Source: Hsuehochloa calcarea (taxonomy: Eukaryota; Streptophyta; Magnoliopsida; Poales; Poaceae). Taken from it: 64,000 bases of DNA. The translations under genes were made by a program, and so were the position numbers. Positions 22,127 to 34,599 of this stretch are shown here, one piece after another; the stretch's first letter is position 1, and each line of letters begins with the position of its first letter. The notes under the pieces were generated by a model that saw only the letters and a list, made by a program, of their open reading frames with translations, did no database searches and was not told the DNA's origin. Location: contig CM070601.1 in assembly GCA_036346395.1 (NCBI GenBank), positions 6,393,383-6,457,382 of the forward strand. The letters run 5' to 3'.

Positions 22127-25100
22127 CCAATCGTACGCGCGGAAGGAACCGAGAAAGAACGAGATCCAACGGCTCACATCTCACGAAGAAAGATAGATCT
22201 AACGGCTCACATCGTATGAGAGAGGACGAACCGTCACCAATTTCTTCTTTTAAGTAGTAGATATTAGCTCGTTGAAGGCCATAGTTAGGCCTTAGTCTCT
22301 AATTCACGTGGTTACTTTATTGTAGTCTGCACTCTTAATTATACAATTAATTGGGTCACTAGAAAATCTAGTACTCTTCTGGAGTTCTTGAAACCTCACA
22401 ATTTTTGTAAAATGTTATTAGAACTCACAAGTGGGCATAATTAATTAACTTTGAGCAACTTACTATTATATTTTAATAATTTTGTATTAGTGGACTACAC
22501 TAAGCATCTAGCCTGAATAGGAAAATGAGGTCCATTTCCCTTTCACCTTTTCTAGCTAACTAGAAAGCACAATATGTATTTCATAAAACCAAGGTTTAAG
22601 GAACCGAAGGTACCATTAGCTAGCTTGCAAGCTCTCTTTGATCGATGCTGCATGGTCACTTCATTCACACGGCAAAAAAAAGGGACCAAACAGGATAGGG
22701 TGGCTAATCCCAGGACCCATTTAGTGATCTAATATGTAACTTCTGTTCAACTCAAAATTAAGCATCGGACAACAAATTGGCTCGGTTTGTAGCTAGTGTG
22801 TAGACCACTGCTAGTTAGCTTTGTACGGCTAAACTGCGCCTAGGACGATGGGCTAGCATGCACACGTGTCTCCCCTCTCACCCTGTCTGCAAACTTGATC
22901 ATTGCTATGATGGAATGGGCACAGTGCTTTGCCTCAGGGTGATTTTAGACTGTCGGATTGAGGTAAACGGACAAGATCAACAGCTACAATATTTTAGTTA
23001 CAGATAATATTTTTGCTACATCGTATTGCTACAATGCTATATTGCCAAAACTTAGGATCTGTGCACCTCTGCCCCTATTGAAGTAGGGCAGAGGATACGA
23101 TTTCTCCTATCTACACTTTTAGCTTTGGTGATTTGCTTCAACTTTTGATTTTGAGGATTTATTGTCAGTATTTTCTAAAGGAATGCGTTTTGCATCTTGA
23201 GGAAATTACTTATAAAAGAATGTAAATAGGGCTCCTTTCTCAACGTAGAGGACAAAAGAATTAGAGTAATGCCAAACGCATGCATGCTAATTAATTAAAG
23301 GGGTACTGGCCTAAACAATCAAAATCGGCATAATAATAAGATCATAATCATATTCCAAATGATTAGCACGCAACATATCAAACGCATATCACCCAGAGAC
23401 ACAAATATTATTCAAATGCACGTGTGCGATTGTGATCATACACGCCTACAGATGCACTTCAACACGCAAGTCTTTGTTTACCTACAAAAGGAATCAAAAC
23501 AAATCAGAACAACTAGAAACCAGATTAGAAGAATAATATTGCATCAAAAACACACAAAGACTTTCCGGCCAAAATATAGGGGAATTTTTTTATACGCTAC
23601 TCAAAGTTCTCGGATTCTAATTTGTCATTATAAAACGACATCTTTCTCTTATGTCACCGTATTTAGCTGACCTTGCCCTTATTTGTCATTATGGACCACT
23701 GAAGCCTCGAAGTGGCTATACAAATACCGTTTTGCCCCTGCCTTGTCTTCTTCTATCTTCTTATTTCTTCTTCTCCAATGCGATGAGCTCCCTTAGCTTG
23801 CGAGCTTTGAAGCCATGGTCGTCGCGCCCGCTGCATCCTACCACCGCCTCCACCTCAACCGCATGTGCCACCTCCGCATCCTCTCCTCCCTCTACTACAA
23901 CCTCATCGCCATGCTCCGGAACCTCGGTGCAGCCTCCATGTCAGCGGCAGCCATGGGAATAGGGGAGGCCGGTAGCGAGGATTTCGGTGGAGAATCTGGT
24001 CGGAAAATGGGTCAATGAGCTTCAAGAGGTTGAGATGGTGATGGTGACACGAACGTTGAGGTGAGGGCGACGCCAAGGTGGCTTCGCCACGGTGGCGGCG
24101 TCATGGGACCTTTCTTCTCCGACGACAGCAACCTTCCAATGGCGGCGCATGTGAGCGGAGGTAGGCATGAGCATTAGTGGACCAATGCGAAGCTTCCCAA
24201 GTGTTTGGTTTGGGCGTAGGAGTGTGGCATTGGGTTGGCACCATGCGAAGAGAGCTCGGGGCGGCGGCGCTAATGGCGGCGAGTGGCTCGAGAGAAATTG
24301 TAGTGGAAGAAGGGGATAAATGGGTTCAATATGGCATGGTGATGGTGATGAAGCGGTCAATTTTAGAAGAATGGCAAGGATTACAACAAATTTCTTGAGA
24401 TAGCCGGTTTGGGGTATGGCACGGCGACGACAGCTTACCGGTGCTAGGGACGAAGCTATGCCGAGGCGGCAATGCTGATAGCTTCAGGATGCGGTGTATA
24501 GGCGGTAGAGGTGAAAGAATGGTCGAGGAAGGGAATTGATTTCAGAGAGCTCTCAGTTTTGGTCGAGGCGGTAGGGAGTTTGGTGAGAGTAGAGGTGATG
24601 ATGGGCGTAAGATTAAGCGGTGCAGGCATGGTGCAGGTGGATAAGGGGGAGGGGTGTCGGCCGGAGATGAAGTGGGGGACACACACCATGACCGCGAGGC
24701 CATGGTGGTGGCGAGGAAGGCGGGGAGGCGGCCGAAGCGGCTGGGAAAGGAGGCGAGGAGGTGGCCGGGCGAAGGGGCGCAGTGAGCGATTGGATCTTGC
24801 CGGGGAAGGGCATAGGGTGTAGGCCGGTGGGATGAGGTGTGGGGATGTAAGAGAGAAGAGGAGAAAGAAATGGGGGAGGAGAATGAAGAAGAGGGTATTT
24901 TGAAGAAAAACAATCGACGGTAAAAATATGACGAAGTTAATGGCGGTGGCAAAAAAAGGTAATGTTTGTAAAATATATTGACGTAGAAGAGAGGTCATTT
25001 TATAATGGCAGATCGGAGATCAAAAACTTTGTAGTTAAATTTTTTTTCCTAAAATATATGTCCCCCGTCTCATCACCTACGGATGAAACAATGAACAAAA

Positions 25101-25953
25101 ATAATGACCAGTCTCATCACCTACGGATGAATCAATGAACAAAAATCATGGCCACACAGTGGTTGAAAGTACTAAGCCCCCCAAACCACACCATGACAAG
25201 CTACCAACTCCATATATGTACATGCACATCACTTAATTTGCAATTGATCACCCACTCATGAGCTAATAAGTTTTTGGTACATTGACATTTCCGATCTTTT
25301 TTTGGTCAGTTGAATTGATCGATTGATGAGAGGGCATCGGATGAACAGTCCCATCGCTGAAAGCTCCAACGAATCTACACTGCACATTACACTACAGGAA
25401 TCCTTTTTTATCTCTCTCTCTCTCCCCCCAAGAGACATAACAGTTGGGCTGCATGTAACAGTTCAACTACATATGTAGACGTGGAACCTTTTTTCTTGGA
25501 GAAGCAGAAGCTAGATAATGCTGAAACTGACGTGTAAACATTGAATTTAGAGCTCGGAGAACACCCGTTTTCGTAACAACGAAATACGCAACCGATGGCT
25601 CGAGGGCCCGTTGGCACTGTTGATTGAAAGGTAGCTGACAATGGTGAGTCGACTACTTAGCTATACAGTTAAGGCTTCCTTGGTCGGTGCCGGTGTGCAT
25701 GGCCATTTGGACCATTGAGCCAAGCATGCAAGCATATAAAAATATAACTGGTGCACGTGTGAAAGGCATGCCTTTTTCTTCAGAAATTTTAGAATAGTGG
25801 ATGACAAGTGAACTCTCGACTATGTCTGTACGTGTACCAGGGTGTGTTCAATAGTTTCATCTCTAGTTTTGCTATATCAATTCTACGTCATCAAAAGATG
25901 ATTTTAGAGACAACACCTCTAATAAGCTGTCTCTAGTAAGTTTTAAAGAACGA
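22127..25953. repeat. Tandem duplication, first copy (~3.83 kb)
   Basis: Starts around GGCCAATCGTACG and is nearly identical to 25964-29763, offset by 3838 bp in the first half and 3815 bp after an indel. It contains AT-rich sequence, a short CAACGGCTCACATC repeat pair, a full MULE (23580-25050) and a terminal stretch ending GTCTCTAGTAAGTTTTAAAG. Few substitutions separate the copies, so the event is recent. Confidence 0.9.
23580..25050. mobile_element. MULE (Pack-MULE-like), copy 1
   Basis: The left end and the reverse complement of the right end share imperfect inverted repeats over about 70 bp, with landmarks CTAC(TC)AAAGTT, CATTATAAAA(C/T)GACC and a T-rich start. Flanking 9-mers AAAATATAG (23571-23579) and AAAATATAT (25051-25059) match at 8 of 9 positions, consistent with a Mutator-type target duplication. 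The interior is GC-rich (23800-24850), with open frames on both strands and CT-rich edges, as in elements that have captured gene pieces. No MURA transposase is visible and I could not identify a captured gene. Confidence 0.65.
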
Positions 25954-25963
25954 GATTATGGGT

Positions 25964-28900
25964 GACCAATTGTACGTACGGGGGAACCGAGAAAGAACGA
26001 GATTCAACGGCTCACATCTCACGAAGAAATATAGATCTAACGGCTCACATCATATGAGGGAGAATGAACCGCCACCAATTTCTTCTTTTAAGTAGTAGAT
26101 ATTAGCTGGTTGAAGGCCATAGTTAGGCCTTAGTCTCTAATTCACGTGGTTACTTTATTGTAGTCTGCACTCTTAATTATACAATTAATTGGGTCACTAG
26201 AAAATCTAGTACTCTTCTGGAGTTCTTGAAACCTCACAATTTTTGTAAAATGTTATTAGAACTCACAAGTGGGCATAATTAATTAACTTTGAGCAACTTA
26301 CTATTATATTTTAATAATTTTGTATTAGTGGACTACACTAAGCATCTAGCCTGAATAGGAAAATGAGGTCCATTTCCCTTTCACCTTTTCTAGCTAACTA
26401 GAAAGCACAATATGTATTTCATAAAACCAAGGTTTAAGGAACCGAAGGTACCATTAGCTAGCTTGCAAGCTCTGTTTGATCGATGCTGCATGGTCACTTC
26501 ATTCACACGGCAAAAAAAAGGGGACCAAACAGGATAGGGTGGCTAATCCCAGGACCCATTTAGTGATCTAATATGTAACTTCTGTTCAACTCAAAATTAA
26601 GCATCAGACAACAAATTGGCTCGGTTTGTAGCTAGTGTGTAGACCACTGCTAGTTAGCTTTGTACGGCTAAACTGCGCCTAGGACGATGGGCTAGCATGC
26701 ACACGTGTCTCCCCTCTCACCCTGTCTGCAAACTTGATCATTGCTATGATGGAATGGGCACAGTGCTTTGCCTCAGGGTGATTTTAGACTGTCGGATTGA
26801 GGTAAACGGACAAGATCAACAGCTACAATATTTTAGTTACAGATAATATTTTTGCTACATCGTATTCACTAATGCTATATTGCCAAAACTTAGATTCAGT
26901 GCACCTCTGCCCCTATTGAAGTAGGGCAGAGGATACGATTTCTCCTATCTACACTTTTAGCTTTGGTGATTTGCTTCAACTTTTGATTTTGAGGATTTAT
27001 TGTCAGTATTTTCTAAAGGAATGCGTTTTGCATCTTGAGGAAATTACTTATAAAAGAATGTAAATAGGGCTCCTTTCTCAACGTAGAGGACAAAAGAATT
27101 AGAGTAATGCCAAACGCATGCATGCTAATTAATTAAAGGGGTACTGGCCTAAACAATCAAAATCGGCATAATAATAAGATCATAATCATATTCCAAATGA
27201 TTAGCACGCAACATATCAAACGCATATCACCCAGAGACACAAATATTATTCAAATGCACGTGTGCGATTGTGATCATACACGCCTACAGATGCACTTCAA
27301 CACGCAAGTCTTTGTTTACCTACAAAAGGAATCAAAACAAATCAGAACAACTAGAAACCAGATTAGAAGAATAATATTGCATCAAAAACACACAAAGACT
27401 TTCCGGCCAAAATATAGGGGAATTTTTTTATACGCTACTCAAAGTTCTCGGATTCTAATTTGTCATTATAAAACGACATCTTTCTCTCATGTCACCGCAT
27501 TTAGCTGACCTTACCCTTATTTGTCATTATGGACCACTGAAGCCTCGAAGTGGCTATACAAATACCGTTTTGCCCCTGCCTTGTCTTCTTCTATCTTCTT
27601 ATTTCTTCTTCTCCAATGCGATGAGCTCCCTTAGCTTGTGAGCTTTGAAGCCATGGTCGTCGCGCCCGCTGCATCCTACCACCGCCTCCACCTCAACCGC
27701 ATGTGCCACCTCCGCATCCTCTCCTCCCTCTACTACAACCTCATCGCCATGCTTCGGAACCTCGGTGCAGCCTCCATGTCAGCGGCAGCCATGGGAATAG
27801 GGGAGGCCGGTAGCGAGGATTTCGGTGGAGAATCTGGTCGGAAAATGGGTCAATGAGCTTCAAGAGGTTGAGATGGTGATGGTGACACGAACGTTGAGGT
27901 GAGGGCGACGCCGAGGTGGCTTCGCCACGGTGGCGGCGTCATGGGACCTTTCTTCTCCGACGACAGCAACCTTCCAATGGCGGCGCAAGTGAGCGGAGGT
28001 AGGCATGAGCATTAGTGGACCAATGCGAAGCTTCCCAAGTGTTTGGTTTGGGCGTAGGAGTGTGGCATTGGGTTGGCACCATGCGAAGAGAGCTCGGGGC
28101 GGCGGCGCTAATGGCGGCGAGTGGCTCGAGAGAAATTGAAGTGGAAGAAGGGGATAAATGGGTTCAATATGGCATGGTGATGGTGATGAAGCGGTCAATT
28201 TTAGAAGAATGGCAAGGATTACAACAAATTTCTTGAGATAGCCGGTTTGGGGTATGGCACTACACGATTTACTGACTACGGTGCTAGGGACGAAGCTATG
28301 CCGAGGCGGCAATGCTTGATAGCCGAGGATGCGGTGTATAGGCGGTAGAGGTGAAAGAATGGTCGAGGAAGGGAATTGATTTCAGAGAGCTCTCAGTTTT
28401 GGTCGAGGCGGTAGGGAGTTTGGTGAGAGTAGAGGTGATGATGGGCGTAAGATTAAGCGGTGCAGGCATGGTGCAGGTGGATAAGGGGGAGGGGTGTCGG
28501 CCGGAGATGAAGTGGGGGACACACACCATGACCGCGAGGCCATGGTGGTGGCGAGGAAGGCGGGGAGGCGAGGAGGTGGCCGGGCGAAGGGGCGCAGTGA
28601 GCGATTGGATCTTGCCGGGGAAGGGCATAGGGTGTAGGCCGGTGGGATGAGGTGTGGGGATGTGAGAGAGAAGAGGAGAAAGAAATGGGGGAGGAGAATG
28701 AAGAAGAGGGTATTTTGAAGAAAAACAATCGACGGTAAAAATATGACGAAGTTAATGGCGGTGGCAAAAAAAGGTAATGTTTGTAAAATATATTGACGTA
28801 GAAGAGAGGTCATTTTATAATGGCAGATCGGAGATCAAAAACTTTGTAGTTAAATTTTTTTTCCTAAAATATATGTCCCCCGTCTCATCACCTACGGATG

Positions 28901-29763
28901 AAACAATGAACAAAAATAATGACCAGTCTCATCACCTACGGATGAATCAATGAACAAAAATCATGGCCACACAGTGGTTGAAAGTACTAAGCCCCCCAAA
29001 CCACACCATGACAAGCTACCAACTCCATATATATACATGCACATCACTTAATTTGCAATTGATCACCCACTCATGAGCTAATAAGTTTTTGGTACATTGA
29101 CATTTCCGATCTTTTTTTGGTCAGTTGAATTGATCGATTGATGAGAGGGCATCGGATGAACAGTCCCATCGCTGAAAGCTCCAACGAATCTACACTGCAC
29201 ATTACACTACAGGAATCCTTTTTTATCTCTCTCTCTCTCTCCCCAAGAGACATAACAGTTGGGCTGCATGTAACAGTTCAACTACATATGTAGACGTGGA
29301 ACCTTTTTTCTTGGAGAAGCAGAAGCTAGATAATGCTGAAACTGACGTGTAAACATTGAATTTAGAGCTCGGAGAACACCCGTTTTCGTAACAACGAAAT
29401 ACGCAACCGATGGCTCGAGGGCCCGTTGGCACTGTTGATTGAAAGGTAGCTGACAATGGTGAGTCGACTACTTAGCTATACAGTTAAGGCTTCCTTGGTC
29501 GGTGCCGGTGTGCATGGCCATTTGGACCATTGAGCCAAGCATGCAAGCATATAAAAATATAACTGGTGCACGTGTGAAAGGCATGCCTTTTTCTTCAGAA
29601 ATTTTAGAATAGTGGCTGACAAGTGGACTCTCGACTATGTCTATACATGTACCAAGGTATGTTCAATAGTTTCATTTCTAGTTTTGCTATATCAATTCTA
29701 CGTCATCAAAAGATGATTTTAGAGACAACACCTTTAATAAGCTGTCTCTAGTAAGTTTTAAAG
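25964..29763. repeat. Tandem duplication, second copy (~3.80 kb)
   Basis: Starts around GACCAATTGTACG. It carries a 26-bp-class deletion relative to copy 1 in the GC-rich part near 28565 and a short substituted stretch at 28260-28325. It ends GTCTCTAGTAAGTTTTAAAG, after which the two copies diverge. Confidence 0.9.
27418..28865. mobile_element. MULE (Pack-MULE-like), copy 2
   Basis: Same termini and flanking 9-mers as copy 1 (27409-27417 and 28866-28874). It was duplicated along with its surroundings rather than independently inserted. Slightly shorter because of internal deletion. Confidence 0.65.
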
Positions 29764-30560
29764 TGTCGTTTTTTTACAATTTCTCTTCCAAGTGGAACAT
29801 CCATGTCAAACTTATAATATTCTCACTCCTTCACTCCTCTGGACTCCACCAGCTGTCCGACACCATCCACCCTTCTTCCTCCTCCCGCCAGCTCCTCCTC
29901 GCCTCCGTCGCGCCAGCCTCCCCTCCCTCTCCGCCACGTCGGGCTCCACCTCCCTCTCTGCTGTGTCGTCCTCCACCCCCTCGTCACCTCGTCGTCCAAC
30001 ACCTTCATCATCACCGCGCGGCCTCCCCCTCCCTCTCCGCCCTGTCGTCCCGCACCTCCCTCTCCGCTGCGACGGCCTCCACCTTCCACACCTCTCCCCA
30101 CCACCCCCTTACTCGCCTTCGCCTCCCTCCTCCCTCGCCACCACCGCCTCACCCTACTTCACCTCCGCCGCCGTGGGAGGCCGGATCCAACCGCTATACA
30201 GCCCAGATTCGGCCGGATCCAGGCCGTTGGTGGGCAGATCTAGCCAAATCTAAGCTCTAGCCACCAGATCGTACTTGTCTCCACCTCTGATGTCAGTCGG
30301 GCATCACCAAGCAAGGTCGTCCTTGAGCTAACAGTGTGTTTGTGTCACTAAGTTCGCCCTGGGTCCCACAAAACACGTCACGAGACCAAGATCAGCCCCA
30401 ACAACATTTTTTGTCGTCCCCTCTCCCTTGGTTCACGCGAAGCGATCGTCCAATGCAAAAACGACGGCTCGCCCTTCTAGGAAGCCTTCTCTCTTCCCTC
30501 TCTCATCCAGGTAAGCACAAATTCTACGTGCATAGCCGACGCGGACTATTGGAGATGCTC
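29764..30560. other. CT-rich, GC-rich segment without recognised gene
   Basis: Pyrimidine-rich on the + strand (29830-30180), giving long Pro/Ser frames in all three + frames with no family motif. It ends GGACTATTGGAGATGCTCTG, a motif often seen at grass transposon ends, but no partner terminus was found. Confidence 0.35.
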
Positions 30561-32859
30561 TGAGGATATATCATTCGGTACCGTGAACTTTGTTATACAA
30601 AATTGTTCATAACATTTCAACCCCTAATTTGTTTTTGAGCCAGTCCATTTTGTGTGCGAAAACGTATAAACATGTACATTTCGTTGATTGTTACTTCCGT
30701 TTATCATGTGAAACCGCCCTACTCATCTTGCATATCTGCACCTCTGACCTCCACTGCCAGCTGCAAACCTAGACGACATCAATCTCCTCTGAGGCCTCCT
30801 CGAGACAACCGGCACTTGATCTTAATCACGAAATTCTCGCCACATTGTCGCTTCGATCCCAATTAAACCCCTGCTCTGATTGTAGCCTCCGCCAGTCAAT
30901 TTACTATTAGTCGCGCTTCACCCTCAGATCGACAGACGGACAGAGAATAATCTTTTAATTCCCTGAATATGCCCATCACCGCGCTGTAATCGATCGATCG
31001 GCCTGTCGCGGCAAGTAAATTGAACGACATTGACACGGCCGGTTACTTCTCCTACTAGGAACAATCTAGCATGATCGATGGCCGACCGATCGGCGCAAGC
31101 AAGCTAACCGAACATGAGTTCCCATCGATCCTAGCCAGCTAGCTCACACGGTCCAGTACAAAGCTATGTATTGAGCTAGCTAGGGCTAGCTATAGGCAGC
31201 CGTGCACCGCCGCATTGCCACGTCTCGGGCGGGCGATCGAGCTAGCTACAGGAAACAACCGACGGTGACGCCTCAGCCGCAGCTAGCCGTCGCCGTCCGC
31301 TATGTTACAGCAACTCCTGCTCTGCACCGCCGCTTCTGGCCAGATAAGCGCGTGCGGTTGCCGCGGTTCTTTCGTGGGGCGGCCGGGGAATGGATCCCAC
31401 CGCAACCGCCGTGCGTTCGTGTAGCGCAGGCGCTGTAGCTGTGGGCTGGCTCGCGCGCGCGAGCGCGCTACCTAACCGCGTGCGCGCGGGAGCAGACGTT
31501 GATGAGTCGATCGATTCAACGCGCGGAAAGGAAGGAAAGCTACGCGCGAGACGTCTGTAGCGCGCCCGTACGGCTCGGCCGTCGGGTGGTTTTGGTTTCG
31601 ATGGTTGGCTCTGGCCTCTGGCCTCTGGCTGGCTCGGTTCCTCGGTGTTGTTGCGTTGGGGGGCAGCCGGGGGCTGTGGGTGACGTGCGTATCTCACTTG
31701 TGCAGATTGGATGGGGGTTATTCGCATTGTATGGCTAATTAATAACTTAGTGTGATCACTGATCACCTTGCAACTTGCATTGCAAATTATGTATGGGTGT
31801 GCACGTTATTATTGAGTCGTATGGACCAATCAATTCATATAAAACCTTACGTTGATAAAAAAAACAGATAATTCACTTATACTTCAATACTAACCTCATA
31901 TGTAGACTCCTGGACTTAAGATGTGGAATAGAAACGAGTTACAATTATTTTTCTTTAATTGCCTCAACCGGGTTTTGAACTTAAAATCTATTGGTTCTGA
32001 TACCATATTGAGTTTTATGTACCAACCAGTTCGCTTAAAAACTTAGACCGATGAGGTAAGACAGACAATTCTCTTATACTTCGTGGGTCTTTTTTTTTTG
32101 TTGTTAATTAAGAATGAGTCGTAATTATGTCTACGGTATATCAAACCAGTATCCAACACCTGAAGCGCGCATATCTCGAAGCACATATAAATGGCCAGAA
32201 AAATCCGACCTACCTCATGCTACGAAAATACGAGGGGAACATGATAATTAGCGAAACCGTACAAAGTATGCAGTATATCTCTATCTGGCCCTTCTGTTTA
32301 GTGTATTGAATTTGGTCGATATACATGTGTAGAGGGTTTGGTGCTTTGAGCGTCCAGCTCATTTAATCTGATACTACTTGTTGACTTAATCTCTGAATAT
32401 ATTAGTGGGTGCTGACGGTGGACTATAGGAACATGCATGAACGATATTAACCACTAACCAGGGGAATCAGGTGCCTTACCCAGTTCGCTAATTAGAAGGT
32501 TTATTTTCCTGCGCTTGTGCGGATCTTGTAGTACAATGGTATAGATAATTGTTATCTATAGTAACCTTCCGTGTTATCTATAAACAATATTAAAGAGTAA
32601 AGACAATTTCTACAATAGATTGTATTTTTACATGTCTATATATATAGACAGTTTCTCCATATATAATATGTCTTGTTTCTTGTGTTACAGTCGACTACTA
32701 CATAAGAGGCGGCTCAATTCTTTATACTCTTCCCCTCTCTTCCACATCAGTTCGTGTCCTACGTGTCAAGACTTATGGACAGTTGACATCGTACCACTGT
32801 ACATGCTTTGATTTGCTTTGACCCAACGTAAGCTTCTTCACGTGTATGCATGTGTAGGT
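30561..32859. other. Intergenic, no gene recognised
   Basis: Mixed composition, with many CTAGCTAG and ATCGATCG motifs and a very GC-rich island at 31200-31700 that could be promoter-like. A TGATACCATATTGAG motif at about 32000 resembles a copia primer-binding site in reverse, but no LTR or domain accompanies it. Confidence 0.35.
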
Positions 32860-33561
32860 GTTATTAATTGATTGATTCTCTGTGTACGAATATGATAATA
32901 ATACATGTACCACTTGTACACGTTAGCTGGTAAACTAGTAACGACTTGTATTAATTCGGCATGCAGTAGCTCATATACATCATTAGTTAATTAATTACTG
33001 TCAGGACTAGGCACACGTACTATGTGTTAAGCTATACTAACCAACCTTGACAGGACTAGGCACACGTACATGTACCGGCCGGCAAAGTGTTGCCGGTGCC
33101 ATGCGTACGTGCATGAGCATATGACGATGTAGCTAGCATGCATGCATGCATGCATTTGCATTTGTTCGTACGTGCGCGCTGACGGCCGGCTAACCGGTGA
33201 ATCTTCTGCGTATTTAATTGGAAGGCCAGTGGAACTACGGAAGGAACCATATCGATCGGTACAAATCCTAATCGATTCGATTCGATCTCTAGTAATATTG
33301 CACTCTCAACCGGCTTACCGTGAACCCGCGTTGCGATCACGCCCGTCGACGCAGAGATCACGCGGCACCGGTGGTTCCGATTCGGCTGTCGCCGCGATGT
33401 CGCACAATCTACGGGCACGATGCAGTTAATTAGAGCAAAGAGTGCGCGCTGCGAGAGATCAGAGACGGTAGCAGCGAGAGATCAGAACGATCGGATCGCG
33501 TATGCTGAGGGACATTTGGACTCTGTTTGTTTGTTCGCCGAAGCAATCAAGATGGTCTCCC
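32860..33561. repeat. Segmental duplicate block A, left part
   Basis: Shares ordered landmarks with 48090-48640: AAACTAGTAACGACTTGT / AGACTAGTAACGACTTGT, CATTAGTTAA, TTAATTAG(A/G)GCAAAGAG and GGACATTTGGACT. The block is interrupted at 33561 by the CACTA element and resumes at 45499. Confidence 0.65.
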
Positions 33562-34125
33562 CACTACTGCAGACGGGCTCTTTGCCGAGTGCTTAGGGCA
33601 CTCGGCAAAGCCCCTATTGCAGCCGCACTCGGCAAAGAGCCGTCGGCAAAGAACCCGTTGGCAAAGGTTTCTTTGCCGAGTGCCACATATCGGGCACTCG
33701 GTAAAACCTTTGCCGAGTGTCACGCCAAGACTCGGCAAAAAAACCCGACGTTAACTCGACCTCTTTGCCGAGTGCCACCTCCGCGACTCGGCAAAGAATT
33801 TTTCTCTTTTTGAAATTCTTTGCCGAGTGCCATACTATTGCACTCGGCAAAGAAATTTTTTGTTTTTTTAAAACATATTGCCGAAAGTGCCATCGCTATG
33901 GCATTCGGCAAAGCCGAACTGGTTTCGATTCCACTTTGCCGAAAGTGTCATGGCATCGACTCAACAAAGCCGAAACTGGTTTCGATTCGGCTTTGCCGAG
34001 TGTCATAGACTCAAGACTCGGCAAAGCCGGAAACTGGTTTCGATTCCCACTTTGCCGAGTGTTATGGCACTAAGACTCGGCAAAGTCCTCTTTGCCGAGT
34101 GTGGCACTCGCAAAGAGGAAAAATG
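33562..34125. repeat. CACTA subterminal repeat array, 3' end
   Basis: More than ten copies of TTTGCCGAGTG or its complement, often arranged as inverted pairs around short spacers. In CACTA elements such motifs bind the TNPA-like protein. Confidence 0.85.
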
Positions 34126-34189
34126 CTATTTTTTTGGTTTTTACTTTCCATCAAGACAAACAAAGAAATCACATATATATCACATACAC

Positions 34190-34400
34190 AAAGACATATT
34201 CCATCACATACACATCCATAACCCATCACATACACATCCACCATCCATAATACATCACATACAAATCCATATTCCATCACATACACATCCATAACCCATC
34301 ACATACACATCCACCATCCATAATACATCACATACAAATCCATTGTCCATAATCCATCACATACATTCGCATCATCCATGACAATATCCATCACAATATA
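34190..34400. repeat. Minisatellite of CATCACATACA-type units
   Basis: Units such as CCATCACATACACATCCA and ATACATCACATACAAATCCA alternate about eight times. A similar but looser array lies at 50575-50690. Confidence 0.8.
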
Positions 34401-34599
34401 TATGTCTCTAGTAGTAGTCCAACATAAGGCTAAGTCTAATACAAGTCCATGCAACATGAAAAGAAACAAATAAACGGTACCTACTGCCAGCCTCCCCACC
34501 CAGAGTGTGAACTGCCACCTTGAGGAGGGCCAGTTGGCCACCTGGCCTGTGAAGAAGGGCCACCTTGAGGAGTCGGGTTCGAACCCGCCGACTGTGGCT

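Noticed and set aside
23651..24998. Several 70-180 residue ORFs on both strands, repeated at 27509-28813
   Set aside because: They overlap each other on opposite strands, are low complexity, and lie within a MULE. No protein family recognised.
31980..32030. Reverse primer-binding-site-like motif (TGGTATCAGAACC on the - strand)
   Set aside because: No LTR with TG..CA ends, polypurine tract or retroelement domain is visible on either side.
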